From: Flectonema sp. DT1601
Lineage: Eukaryota > Euglenozoa > Diplonemea > Diplonemida > Diplonemidae
NCBI GenBank assembly: GCA_964019425.1
Contig: OZ025854.1
Coordinates: 487,106-551,105, forward strand
Reading direction: 5' to 3'
Length of the DNA: 64,000 nucleotides
The notes below the pieces were generated by a model. The model was not told the DNA's origin and searched no databases. It saw only the letters and a list, made by a program, of their open reading frames with translations. The position numbers and the translations under genes are program-made. Below are positions 52,683-63,922 of the stretch, one piece after another (positions within the stretch are counted from its first letter, which is position 1; each line of letters opens with the position of its first letter).

Positions 52683-54422
52683 ATGCATCGAAGACCAAGA
52701 TACGCAGTTGAGGATTGGCCCCACCGGCCTGTAAACTGCAGATTCGGTACTTGTCTTGGAGGTGATGTTGATATGCCTGACCCTGAATGTATCGCAATAA
52801 ACAACAAGGAACCAACGCCTTTTGAAACTGATTTGTTTAAAGGATACGTAATGTTGAATTTAAGAAATGTTGAAGGAGAAACAGATCCCTGGGGTGAGGG
52901 AGGAAGATTTCACGGAAAAAGAAGAAATGTTGTTCTTACAATTCAGGGACAGTTTAAAAAAGAACTGCCGTACACTGATGTTTATTGTGGACTCATGTGG
53001 AAGAAAGAGCTTGTTAACTTACCTTGGGGGATTATGGTTAGAGCAGCTGAAGGAGCTATTGCAACATTATCACCTGGAGCCATGTCAGACATTCAAGCCT
53101 CTGAGAACCCTCACTTTATGAATCTTCTACTTGCTGGTGTTGACACCCTCGACGTCCGCACAGAGGAAGACGGTCCCTTAGACATCGGAAGTGTTATCGT
53201 CTCAGAAAGGAGTAATTGGTCAACACCTAAACAACGAATGGGTTATTCAAAGAAACTACGTGGCAAAATCGACGAAGAACAAAACGTTTGGAAAACAGAC
53301 AAACAATACACCTTTGATTTCTACGGAGACAAGGTAGAGCTAACGAGGTTTGTGGCGATGGTACCGACTCTTTCAGCATTCCATCTGGAGAAGTATTTAA
53401 ATGGACAACCGTTTCCGTTTGTGGCTCGGACTAGCGCGGGAGACGTACTCTGGCATTTTGAAATTTGGAATGAAATTCAATTCGATGATGAAGCTGACTT
53501 AGCGAAAGCTATTTCAGAGCAGTTGGGACCATCACTTCCGGAAGTGGCTTCTCAACTATCGCTTCAAGATTCATTTCCATCAACTCTGACTATGGCTAGT
53601 CAACCCGGTAGTAGTGGAGCAGCAATGATTAGAGATCATTCTTTTGTCTCTTGCATTCCTTCAGATTCGTCTGGTGAACTCCTCCTTCCACAACAAAACC
53701 GCCGCGACCGTCGTTGGCGAAATCGCCTCAAACTTCGTGACCGATGGGCTGATTGGGATCAACAGCGTGGTGAGGAGTCTAGCCGTCCGAAGGAAACTCT
53801 TTGCGCTATTATTCTACTCCTCTGCTTTGTTGCAATGGGAGGCTTAGTTAGCTACTGGTGGCATGAAGAGTTATATCATAGAATAAAAACATCTCTAACT
53901 CACCATCTCGGAACAAGAGATTGGCTTCTATCCTTAGCCTCAGCAGCCTCGGCTATCGGAGTCTGTTCTGTTGTAGGAGCGGCTACGCAATTTACGAAGA
54001 GAACTACTAAATATGGAAAAATGGAATTAATTCATGTTACTGTGGCTGCTGTTTTATCAATACCTGAAGAAATCGTATTTAGATGTGCAATCTTACCTGT
54101 TGGTAGTAACCCTGATAATAGAACCATGGCGATGTGGATGTCGCTGAGTGTTATACTTTTTATATTTCACTTTCCGTTGATCGCATCAGCAACATCTATG
54201 GGATACCCAACTCTCTGTGATCCGAGATTTTTAGCACTCTCTGCAGGTGTTGGCATTGCTTGTGTTGCAACGTATAGTTTAACAGAATCCCTTTGGACTA
54301 CTTCTCTCACGAATGCTATTTGTTCATCTTTGTGGCTTTTACTGGGTGGAGGAAGCCGTCGTCTAAGACGGGTTCGGATTGTTGTTCCTTCTCCAACTTC
54401 AAGCCCAATAATGTGTTATTGA
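52683..54422 (+). CDS. Fusion of DUF1769-like domain and CPBP (CAAX-protease-like) membrane protein
   Basis: This 579-residue protein has two parts. Residues about 1-285 look like the DUF1769 family of fungi and protists (LFKGYVMLNLRNVEGE, FHGKRRNVVLTIQGQFKKEL, WGIMVRAAEGAIATLSPG, HFEIWNEIQFDD). A Ser/Arg-rich linker follows (about 300-360). Residues about 365-560 contain roughly six membrane segments with CPBP intramembrane protease signatures: PEEIVFRCAILP (the EExxxR motif) and IFHFPL, and a final SLWTTSLTNAICSSLW segment. CPBP proteins include Rce1, which trims prenylated CAAX proteins. The catalytic glutamates and Arg are present. A frame overlapping 53644-53847 is a shadow. Catalytic activity and substrate are unknown. 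Confidence 0.78.
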   Translation: MHRRPRYAVEDWPHRPVNCRFGTCLGGDVDMPDPECIAINNKEPTPFETDLFKGYVMLNLRNVEGETDPWGEGGRFHGKRRNVVLTIQGQFKKELPYTDVYCGLMWKKELVNLPWGIMVRAAEGAIATLSPGAMSDIQASENPHFMNLLLAGVDTLDVRTEEDGPLDIGSVIVSERSNWSTPKQRMGYSKKLRGKIDEEQNVWKTDKQYTFDFYGDKVELTRFVAMVPTLSAFHLEKYLNGQPFPFVARTSAGDVLWHFEIWNEIQFDDEADLAKAISEQLGPSLPEVASQLSLQDSFPSTLTMASQPGSSGAAMIRDHSFVSCIPSDSSGELLLPQQNRRDRRWRNRLKLRDRWADWDQQRGEESSRPKETLCAIILLLCFVAMGGLVSYWWHEELYHRIKTSLTHHLGTRDWLLSLASAASAIGVCSVVGAATQFTKRTTKYGKMELIHVTVAAVLSIPEEIVFRCAILPVGSNPDNRTMAMWMSLSVILFIFHFPLIASATSMGYPTLCDPRFLALSAGVGIACVATYSLTESLWTTSLTNAICSSLWLLLGGGSRRLRRVRIVVPSPTSSPIMCY

Positions 54423-55505
54423 TAATAACAAATTGTTATCTTAACCAATTGAATTATTTGCTATTTTTTTTTTTTTTTTTAATGGATTTAAGATCCTTGG
54501 CTCTCTCTGTGACATTATTTTTGTCTCTGTTATATAATTTTTTTTTTTTCTGAAGAAATTTTTTTGTTTTCAGGTAAGTAGCCAAAAACTTGGATTAATT
54601 CATATCTTTTTTGTTCAATTTCTATATCATTTTGTGTCGTGTCACACGAGTAACAATGTTTTTCATTTATTTATTTATTTATTTTTTTTCAATGCATTTT
54701 TGATCGCAAAATTAAATATAGAAACTGAGTGCGCAATGGTTCACATCAGAGTCGGTACTCATTCTGAACATGCGATCAAGTGTGTTGTGTCTTTTATGTT
54801 ACGGTGAGAGAGTTAACTCACTCACCGTAACCTGATTAATTAGGTTTTACAAAACTAAATTAATAATTGAATTCGTGTTACAATTAATTGTCGCATTGGC
54901 AACGTGACATTTTTTTTTTTTTTTTTTTTTAATTTCCTCACCTGCAAAAAAAAAAAAAAAAAACTACGAGCGTGAATTTGCGTTTGGCAGATTTTTTTTT
55001 TTTTTTTTTTTTTTGTGCGTAAATTTTTTTTGTTTTGTTATTCAATTATTGTCTTAAATGTGAAGTGTTCTTTGTTTAGGTCCATTTTGAATCTGAATTG
55101 GAATATTCGTGATATTCGTCTACTGTTGCTACGTGGTGATGCCCTTTATTATTATTATTATTATTATAACGTTATATTTGTCTATTATTATCGTTTTTTT
55201 CCCCATTGAGTATCCGAACAAAGTTCTGCAATACTTTTTTTTGTTGCCATTGTGTTTTAGGAATCGTAATTCGCCATGCAGACGGATGGCTGGTCCCTTT
55301 GTGCTCCACGAAACCTGTTAACACAATCATGCATTAGCTTTTGGTCACTGTTATGTTTTAAAACAGTTATATTGTTTAACAATTATATTGTTTAAACGTT
55401 GAAAAAAAAAAAAAAATGATGCAATGCAGGTTATCCGATTATTTTTGCTTCCCTCACATGACTAGATCTACAACGCTTATTAAAATCAACAGGGTAATTC
55501 ATCAT
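54423..55505. other. Intergenic spacer with 11-bp hairpin
   Basis: No gene is seen. A perfect hairpin (54798-54831) lies 376 nt past the preceding stop. A TTA microsatellite is near 55147-55168. The acceptor AATCAACAG (AG 55491-55492) precedes the next start by 13 nt. Confidence 0.55.
54798..54831. repeat. Perfect hairpin, 11-bp arms
   Basis: GTTACGGTGAG and CTCACCGTAAC flank the 12-base loop AGAGTTAACTCA, which itself contains the palindrome GAGTTAACTC. This is the longest mixed-sequence stem noticed in the spacers. Confidence 0.85.
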
Positions 55506-56913
55506 ATGGCAATAGCTGGCCTGGGATGGCTTGGGAAGAGGATTGGAGTTGACCTTTTAGGGAATTCAGAAGATGCTCCACCTCCAACAACTAATAATGG
55601 AAATGCTGGTTGGATGGATCAACTGGGAAAAGCTTGTTTCAACGTCAAGAAAGAAACAGATGAAATCCCTAAAGACAAATGGTCGTATGTTTATAACGAA
55701 GAAAGGGGGATTTGGGAACCAGATGCAAACGCACCTCAGCACGTGAAAGATGAACACGAGGAAAAGGTTCGTAACCCAACTGATACTCACGGTAAGAGTT
55801 TAAAACCTGTAGAAGTAGAACCTCCTCCACCACCACCTACTGTAGGTTTTCAACAACAAAACTATGCTCAGACTACAGGTAACTATGTTGACTGTTTTGG
55901 TGGCTCACAAACAGCAGCACCTCAGCCTCCTGCAGCTCTACCGCCACCTCCCTTTGGCTCAGCAGCACCTCTTCAGCAGCCCATCGCAGAATCAGCTCCA
56001 CAAGAGTTCATGTTGAAGGCAGCCCCACAGGTATGTTAATAATTAGTGTTTTGTTAAATACTTTTAGTTCTTCGTAGGTTGCGAAGTAGGAATCTCTTAA
56101 ACTACACCAAACCAACAGCAACAACAGATGCCTAATCAACATATGAATAACATGCATCATCCAATGCAGCAGCACGGACAGCCTCAGCAACTGATGCAGC
56201 AGCAACAGCAAGTAGCACACCAGCCAGTACACGGTGGTGGCTTTCAATCAGGTTTACAGCAACCACAAACACAAACTCACTCGCAGCAACACCTCCCTTC
56301 TCAACATAGTACTCAACAATTGCAGCAGGTACAGCAGCAAGTGCCTCAACAACAAGTACAGCAGCAAGTACCCCAACAGCAGGGGCTTCCTCAGCAACAA
56401 GCGCCCCAGCAAGGAATACCACAGCAGGTAACTCAGCAAGTACCCCAGCAGCAGGTACCTCAGCCGGGGCTTTCTCAGCAGCAGGTACCTCAACAACGGC
56501 AGCAGCTTCCTCAACAGCAGGGACTGCAACAGCAACTCCCTCAACAGCAGCTTCAACAGCAATTGCCGCAGCAGACAGCGGCTCCTCCTGTAGGAGGAAT
56601 TCAGACTCCTGTTCGGGCTCCATTGCAAAACATGTCTGTCGGGGGATTCGGGGCAGGGTATTCCCAAAGTGCTCGAGGAGGATTTGTACCTCAGCAGCAG
56701 GTAGCACAGCAACAGATGATGCCGCAGCAGCAGCAACAACAGGAACAACAACAGCAAGTGCCACAACAGCCGCAACAGCAGGCGGCACAGCAACAACAGT
56801 TTAATTCCCAGCAGATGTCTCCTCCACAGCAGCAGCAGTTCAATTCTCCGCCACAGACTTCACAGCAATCATGTGATCCATTAAATATTCCTCCCCCGCA
56901 GTTGGGTTTCTAA
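55506..56913 (+). CDS. Sec16-like Pro/Gln-rich protein, two exons
   Basis: Exons are 55506-56030 and 56119-56913, giving 439 residues. The start is at the first ATG after the acceptor at 55491-55492; an open frame reaches back to 55416 but crosses that acceptor. Near residues 36-75, GWMDQLGKACFNVKKETDEI, then YVYNEERGIWEPDANAP, resembles the short conserved motif near the C-terminus of Sec16 (aromatic YxxxxxxW), the COPII scaffold at ER exit sites. Thereafter come Pro-rich stretches (about 105-160) and a long Gln-rich tract (about 176-430), mostly QQxP and QQ repeats encoded by CAG/CAA. The central Sec16 domain is absent, so this may be only a Sec16-related or unrelated prion-like protein. 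Confidence 0.65.
56031..56118 (+). other. Cis-spliced intron of Gln-rich gene
   Basis: 88 nt, begins GTATGT and ends ACCAACAG, phase 0, and joins KAAPQ to QQQMPNQ. Confidence 0.8.
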
Positions 56914-57628
56914 CTAACACCCACCGAGTTAGTAATTCACTGACGTCTAACAGACTGGATACACTTCTGGCTGCACTGTTTGAATATATAATAGAGATCT
57001 GTTTGATTGTTACAGCTCGAGGGGTAAGCTGCTAAGGGGTTATAAGTTGTTTTGTGCGTCTATTCTACCGACTAGCTCTCTTTATAACTATCAAACCTGA
57101 ACTTTCTGTTGGTTTTGCACCGTTCGTTCCTTACAGTAGTCTCTTTTTTACACGTACAGTGTTTATTCTTTGTGCTCGTCTACTATTCTTTTCTTCGTAC
57201 CTTTGTGCGTCGATATCACGGTGCAGTTGTATTTACAGTAAGGGACGTCTCTCTGCATTTTTAAATTGCTGATGTCAATAAAAAAAAAAAAAAAAAAAAA
57301 ACTCCTGCGATTTATTAGAAAAAAACGCAAACTCCTTCCCGACTTTCCCCTCACAAGCGATATTTTTTTAATTTTTCTTCGTCGTTTTTTTTTTGCCCAG
57401 GATGACGTTAGTCCCATTCAGTTCTATTTCCCAGCTTTGAGAAAATCTTATAGTGTTTTCTGGTTGAGTCTCTAAGCAGATACTGATGGATGTCAGATTT
57501 TATTCTTTCTTACAGGATGATGGAAGGAGTCGTTTACGCGGTTCTTATTGTTGATTTAGTGCACTATTTTTATATAACACTTTTCTTTTCAGACAAAACA
57601 AACAAACCCCAAAGCGACAATAACAACT
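56914..57628. other. Intergenic spacer
   Basis: No gene is seen. Candidate acceptors TTCTTACAG (AG 57514-57515) and TTTTCTTTTCAG (AG 57591-57592) precede the next start; the second is nearest. The text after 57516 reads open in another frame but has no recognisable protein. Confidence 0.5.
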
Positions 57629-58003
57629 ATGACTGCTGGTCTCACAACAACACTCGAAGTGACTGTGGCACCGAGATGTGGCCACAAGAACTTTACGAGA
57701 ACTACAAAGATGAACGGAGACATTGCTGTATTACAATGTCGACAATGTCGCCAGGATTGGTGTACAAATCTAAAGGAAAGGACGAGATGCGAGAGGCATT
57801 TTAACGGAGGCTGTGATGACCCTAACTGCGAACACACTCACGTCTTTAGGAGAAAGAACGGGAGAAGACCAAGAAAGAAGAACGGTTTCACTGCTGCTGC
57901 TGTCGCTGCTGCCACTGAGTCAGAAACAGCCGAGACTATCTCTGGCAATCCCTCCGAGGAATACCTCAGTGATGGACCTCCACAGCTGTTAGACGATTTC
58001 TAA
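57629..58003 (+). CDS. Small zinc-finger protein with CCCH-like motif
   Basis: This 124-residue protein starts 37 nt after a strong acceptor. It carries paired Cys/His motifs: APRCGHKNF, then VLQCRQCRQDWC, then RCERHFNGGCDDPNCEHTHVF. The last has the spacing C-x7-C-x4-C-x3-H, close to the CCCH fingers that bind RNA. A basic stretch follows (RRKNGRRPRKKNG), then an Ala/Glu-rich acidic tail ending LLDDF. Small CCCH proteins are prominent mRNA regulators in kinetoplastids, where control is largely post-transcriptional. The first four cysteines could form a separate zinc ribbon. The role here is inferred. Confidence 0.72.
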   Translation: MTAGLTTTLEVTVAPRCGHKNFTRTTKMNGDIAVLQCRQCRQDWCTNLKERTRCERHFNGGCDDPNCEHTHVFRRKNGRRPRKKNGFTAAAVAAATESETAETISGNPSEEYLSDGPPQLLDDF

Positions 58004-58139
58004 GTGCAGGAACGAATTTATTCTTCTCTGCAAGGTATATATAAAAAAAAAAAATTACGAAAAAAAAAAAAAAAAAAATGCCTGCAAACCTTCGTCGCTA
58101 TTGTAAAACATGGCAATGCTGAGTTCTGAGGCGCTGAAG

Positions 58140-58172
<33 letters not shown>

Positions 58173-58222
58173 TGCAGCAAAAAACCGTTAGCATTCTCTG
58201 TCAACACAAAAAAAATATATAT

Positions 58223-58247
58223 AACGCAGCAGAAAAGCTGCTGCGTT
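58223..58247. repeat. Perfect hairpin, 10-bp arms
   Basis: AACGCAGCAG and CTGCTGCGTT flank AAAAG. It lies 220 nt downstream of the zinc-finger gene stop. Confidence 0.85.
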
Positions 58248-59364
58248 GAGCGCCACCATACTGATCGGAGTATTAGATTCTCTTGATTTATCTCTCCACT
58301 CTCTTCCTTCATTATTCGATTGTCGGTTTGCACAATTCAAAAACTGAAAGAAAAAAAAAAAAAAAAACACATAAAAAAACAAGAAAAAAAGCAAAAACTA
58401 TTTCATTCTTTCCAACGTTTTATCCCCAAATTATTCACGATCCAATCCTCTTTTTTTTTTTTTTTTTTTTTTTGAATTAAACTTTTTTTTTACTAACCTC
58501 TGAGTTTGATACCTGAGGTCAAGTTTTTATTCGTTAAAAAGGTGTTTTTTTTTTTTTTTTCCTGTTTTTTTTTTTTTTTGCGTACACAGTACGCTCACCT
58601 TTTGGTGTGGAGCAAGACGTCACAGATAACTTTTACAAACTTAGGTTCGCACAAAAAAAGTATTTTTTGCATATAATATGAACTGTTCAAATTTTACGTC
58701 TAAAACTGACTGTCTCTGAGCTACCTTCTCTTTCACCGGACCAGAAAATAATCCGCGTTGCCCAATTGTTGTAGTATTTCTTTTTAAAAATTTCGATAAG
58801 CCCCTTGCGGTTTTAATAATGTCAGGGACAATTAGGGGTGAACGGCCTCTGTATCGGAATTTTTTTTTTTGTCGTTTTTTTTTTTCCTTTTTTTTTTCTT
58901 TCGTGTACATTTGACACACACGTGAATTATTTCATGATAAGAAAAAAAATTTATATATGGAAAATAGAAAAAAAAAAAAAAAAACAACCGCTAGGTGTTT
59001 TTTTTTTATTTATCCCCTCCTTTCCCCACATCAATCCTTCCAGCTGAAGCTTTAAAGCAATCTCCGCGATTGGGTCCTCTACTGGGTACGGGTTACCCAG
59101 ACCCACCCAGTTTCAAGACAGACTTACTGATAACAAAAAAAATGCCGTCATATATCGCCAAGTACTAACAATTTTCTTATTGAAACCTGCTTTATGATGG
59201 TATCTCATAAAATAGTTTTATAGATGCCCTTCGTGCGTTTATGCTTCTTAATTCACTTCTGTACTCAAACTAACAGTGATGCAATCCATAAGCAAGAGTA
59301 CGACAAGAGTGTGCGTTTTGTGTTTTGTGAATTTTTTTCCTTTTTTTTCTCTCTATGATAAGCT

Positions 59365-59402
<38 letters not shown>

Positions 59403-60000
59403 TGATGGTACTTTTTCCAAAAAAAAAAAAAAAAAAAAAAAAAAAGAAAAGAGAAGGAAAAAAAAAAAAAAAAATTAAAATAAAAACTAGGTGACCCGGC
59501 TTTGTTGTCACATAGGAGATTCTTTTTTTTTCGCCTTTACAATAATTTTCTGACTATGCTTCACGATTTCTTTTGTGAAACTGAGGAGGCAAAACCGCAT
59601 TAACATGATAGTACGCCTACTGACACAAGATGCAATGAAAGGGTCCCCGGGTGACCTATGAGTTTTTTTCTGGGTCACTTCTCATGTACTGACCGAATGA
59701 TTTAACCCTGTTCGTATGCATCGAGTTGTCCGTTATATATCTGATCAAGAGTGTTGTTCTGCAGCCAAAGTCCAGGAGTGATTCAAGGAAGAAAACAATC
59801 CTTGTTGTCACCTGGGTGGTTCGGTACAGGCTCCTCAGCAGAGCGAGGAAGGTTCCTATAAAAAGTAAAAAAAAAAACAGTGCAGAGTTATATATATCAG
59901 AGCGAATATCTTCAATTTGATATTTTTTGTGTGAATTGATCTGTTTTGCCGTCAACAAGGTTTACTTGTTCGTATTAAGGGAGTATGCGGAATTCACTAC

Positions 60001-60041
60001 TGCACATGTAACCTGATTGTGTAACTTGTCTCACATGTGCA
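60001..60041. repeat. Inverted repeat, 9-bp perfect arms
   Basis: TGCACATGT (60001-60009) and ACATGTGCA (60033-60041) are separated by 23 bases. Confidence 0.7.
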
Positions 60042-62780
60042 ATTGCGTGTGTTATTTTAAGAAAATCGTACTGTAACACCGCAATGTTTTGTTCTTGCGC
60101 GAATCCGTGTTCCGACTTAAACTGAGAAAAGCTAAAGGAGGTTTGCGTATGCTGCCCAGCATTATAAATTAAAAACACTCTAGCCTTCACGGACCTAGAG
60201 AGAACCTTCTTAGTACTTTATATAGCTTAATTAATGAATTGTGCGTTATAAAAACTTTTTTTTTTCTTTTTCTCCTTGTCATTGGACGTCTGATAATTAA
60301 TCAGGCAATGCTTCGGAGGTGGGTGGTTGTGGAAAAAAAAAAAACAGGCATTCTTGCTGTCCTGTAGTTGCTAAACAGAACGTCTTTATCTGCGCACTAC
60401 GTCGTTTTTTTCCATCATTTCCTCTCAATGTTTGTCTAGTTAAAGAATAAATATAAAAGAAGAAAAGGGGAAATTTTCTATTTTTTTTTTTCTTATTTGT
60501 TGTCCTGCTCCAAAGCTTCTTAGAAGCGTTATTCTCGCACCCTTCCCCTTCGTTCTTCAAGGTTCATGTTTTTTTCTTTTTCTTCTTTCAACTCTTTTCA
60601 TATTTTCTTTCTTCGGTTTGCTGGGCCATCAATCAAAATCCATAATTCTTCGAAGCCCAAACTTAAAAAAAAAATAAGCTGTAGCCACATCAAAATAATA
60701 TTTTTTTAATTTTTATTTTCAGTAGCTTTGCAGCAGTCTCAAACCTCGAACAACGTATTACTTTTGCTTTCCTACTTCGTTGTTTGTGTTTATACTGTCG
60801 GGGTTTCGCAAGGCTCTGGCTGCGTAAACGACCAGGTTCGAATCCCTGTCTCTTCTCTTTATCGATGTGCTATTTTAATTATAAAAAATAAAGGTGGAGC
60901 ACGGAAGAGAGAGAGTATGATTTTTCATTTCATTTTCGTTTCTTAATTTTTTTTTTTTTTTTTTTTGATGATGAATTCATGAAGTCAGCGTATTTTCTTG
61001 TCATAACGATCTACTTATAGGGATAGGGCTTCTACTTAGGCGTGTTGAAGTGCACAGTGAAAGCTGATGGGGATGTTGTTTTGCTTTTTTTTTTTTTTTT
61101 TTTGTCCTTCCACCTCACCCTATTTCATTCACGATGAGAGAATAGAGGAATAGAAAAACTCTCGAAAACTTGCATGATTATTTTAAGTTAGGCGTATCCT
61201 TAGTTGATATCTAACAATTTATAATTGTCTGTTATGTTACAGTGCAGTTGTATTTCACATATCTCGATGAGCCACCTCTCCTTTTGTAGTTTTCAATTTT
61301 TTTTTTCTTTTTTTTTCCCAGTCTGATCGCTCACGCAAAAAACGTTTTCCTGCTGGAACGGTATTTAATTTTTTTTTTTTTTTTTTTGAATTTTTTTTTT
61401 TTTTTTTTTTTTTATTTATTTAGTATACCGTAGTTCGAGGTAATTGAGTCTTTCAACAACCTACTGTGTAAATAATTTTTGCCTGAGTATGATCGCTTGC
61501 TTGACCGTTTTGCATCAAAGACGATGATGAAAGATGTAATTACATCGCACATCATCCTTGTGAGGTTATCGTTGCAACACTCTTAACTTAAAAGGGTTGC
61601 ATTTATGATCAAAAGACACGTTGTGATAATTATTCCGCCTGTTTTATTTTTTCTTTTCTTTCCAATTTTTTTATTGTGTTGGGATTGTTTCGTTCCCTTG
61701 TTGGACAAATTATTACTTTTCTATGGAGTTTCGACGATCGGTTGGAAATTTTTTTTTTTTTTTTCCCTGCAGTGGGGTCACATAGTAAACAAATATTGCT
61801 AGAATATTTTTTTTTTTTTTTTTTTCCTTCTCAGGGTTTCGTGTGCAAACAGACAAAAAAAAAAAAAAAAAAAAAAACCACTCGTTGTAAGTGATGCCAT
61901 ATATTCGTGAAGCTAATCATTATTATTATTATTCTTTATTTTATTTTTTTTGTTGTGGTTTTTTGCGTTGTAGTTTTTTTTAAAAAAACTCACAACGCAC
62001 ACACGAAAGAATTGTTTTTGTATATTAATGTTAGTCAACTTTTGGCTACAAAAAAAATAATCTATGACACCCCTAAGAGGACAGCGAAATTGTCTTTTTT
62101 TTATCTTATTACCCCCCATGTTCGATGGTTTTAGTAATTTGGTTGTCCAAAGTGTGACCCGCTTGAATCAAAGAATTTAGTTAGGAAAAAAACCTGAACT
62201 TGCTCCACGTTGTGTGTATGTAGATTCTGGCTATATATCATGTGCGAGATATGAGATTTTTTTTTTAAATTTTTTTTTTTTTTTAAATTTTCTTTTTACA
62301 GAGGAGGCAACATGAAAGCTTTTCACCGAACTCGACAACGAAAACGAGTAGCCACTTCTTCTTCTTCTTCTTCGTTTTTTTTTTTTTTTTTTTCCTTTCT
62401 TTTTTTTTAAATCATAACTGTTCTGTTGCTATTACCAGGAAGCTCTTGATTTCCACCCTTTCAAAAAAAAAAAAAAAAAAAAAAAGCGATTCATCCCATA
62501 CAACGAGCAGTTAATTCAAAAAGTATCAGTTGCAATATTATTAATTAATTACTTTGATACGACGAGCGGGCGGTGGGGTTTAGGTATTCATCTGATTCAG
62601 GTTAGTCTACGTCTCTCATCGTCTGTGAGAGTCTCACGGTTGGTTGGTAGCGATCAAACTGATTACCCTGTTTTTCTGATTTTTTTTTTTTTTTTTTTTG
62701 GGTTCCTAGGCTTCGTAAATAAATAAATGTAATTAAACCTGCAGCTGAGGCTAATTCAAATCATGAATTGAGTCCTCGTG

Positions 62781-62817
62781 TGCTGTGAGTTACACTTGGA
62801 GAACTCACCTCACAGCA
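62781..62817. repeat. Overlapping, mutually exclusive inverted repeats
   Basis: TGCTGTGAG (62781-62789) can pair with CTCACAGCA (62809-62817). GTGAGTT (62785-62791) can instead pair with AACTCAC (62802-62808). The two stems share GTGAG and cannot both form in full. Confidence 0.6.
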
Positions 62818-63898
62818 TCGTTGGAACAGTCCTAGTACGGTAGTAAGTCTTTTCCTTTAATAAATGTGTTGAGACACTATGCTTTGGGTCTGTTGTTGAC
62901 TTCTCTTGCTGTAGCTATAGACCAGGCAGTGTATACAAGTTTTTTTTTTTTTTTTTTTTGTAGCTGTTAGCACAGAAACCACATCCTGGCGTACGGCAAC
63001 TTCTCCCTTGTGCTCAATGACGGCTTTTTGCAAGAGCAAACCGTGTGTTGTGTGTTTTTTTTCTTATCGGAAATTGCGCAAGAAAACCAGTTTTAATCCA
63101 ATCTGGGAAACTTTCTCGGAAATGGAAAGGACAACGAGGACTTCTACTCAGGGGAAGAAAGCATCGTTATTTTAAGGTCAGATGTGATGTGCTATTAGGG
63201 AATGCCGTTATTCGAGTGGCTTGCTCTACAGTAATTTTTCAAGTTTCCTAAAAACCTTTCCCATCGTTGTTGTTACTCCACGTCAAATCTGTGAACAAGT
63301 TAAAGTTGACTCGTTGGGGGCAAGCCATATTCCCGTTCTGTTGTTAAATTTTGCTTTTTCATAATAATGTGGGCGATGGTGTTTCGTGGGTTTTTTTTTT
63401 TTTTTTTTTTTTTTTTTTGTTTCCTTTCTTCTTCCCACTTATTTTCAAAAGATTTTTTTTTTTTTTTTTTCTTCTCTCCCCGTGAGAATAGGGGGAGTTC
63501 AAGCAAGGCAAGCCTTTAGCTAAACTGAGATTACAGCTTGTAAGTGTTTACATCCCAAGTCATGATGTTAGTTCAAGTTGAATAAAATGACTGGTGTTGA
63601 TACAGAATACGAGTCTACTTGAAATGAAATAATGTTCTGCTGTTTTATCTCTCAAACTTGCTTTTTACTTTTATCAACTTTTTTTTTTTTTTTTTTTAAA
63701 TAAATAATTAAAAATATATATTACCAGAAATGTAGGTCGTAATGAACTGCGCCCTGTGTATTTCATTGTTGCCGTCATATTTTAAAAAAAAAGAAGTGAG
63801 TTGAGCTTGCCTCTCTCTATTTTTTTTTTTTTTTTTTTCTTCCCCTTCTTTTGGCCCTCCTGCCTTATGATCTCTTGCGATTGAAAAAAAAAAAATGG

Positions 63899-63922
63899 AA
63901 TAATAATAATAATAATAATACT
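63899..63922. repeat. ATA/AAT microsatellite
   Basis: About eight perfect trinucleotide units in the terminal spacer. Confidence 0.8.

Noticed and set aside
56132-56796. Long minus-strand open frames opposite the Gln-rich gene
   Set aside because: They are antisense shadows of CAG/CAA repeats, giving Leu- or Ala/Val-rich sequence with no domain.
57490-57804. Open frame of 104 codons overlapping the zinc-finger gene
   Set aside because: It runs out of frame through the zinc-finger coding region and crosses a strong acceptor at 57591-57592. It has no domain.
60799-60852. Possible tRNA, because of GGTTCGAATCC at 60835-60845
   Set aside because: The T-stem does not pair (CCAGG against CCCTG), no acceptor stem partner is found upstream, and no anticodon arm of correct length forms.
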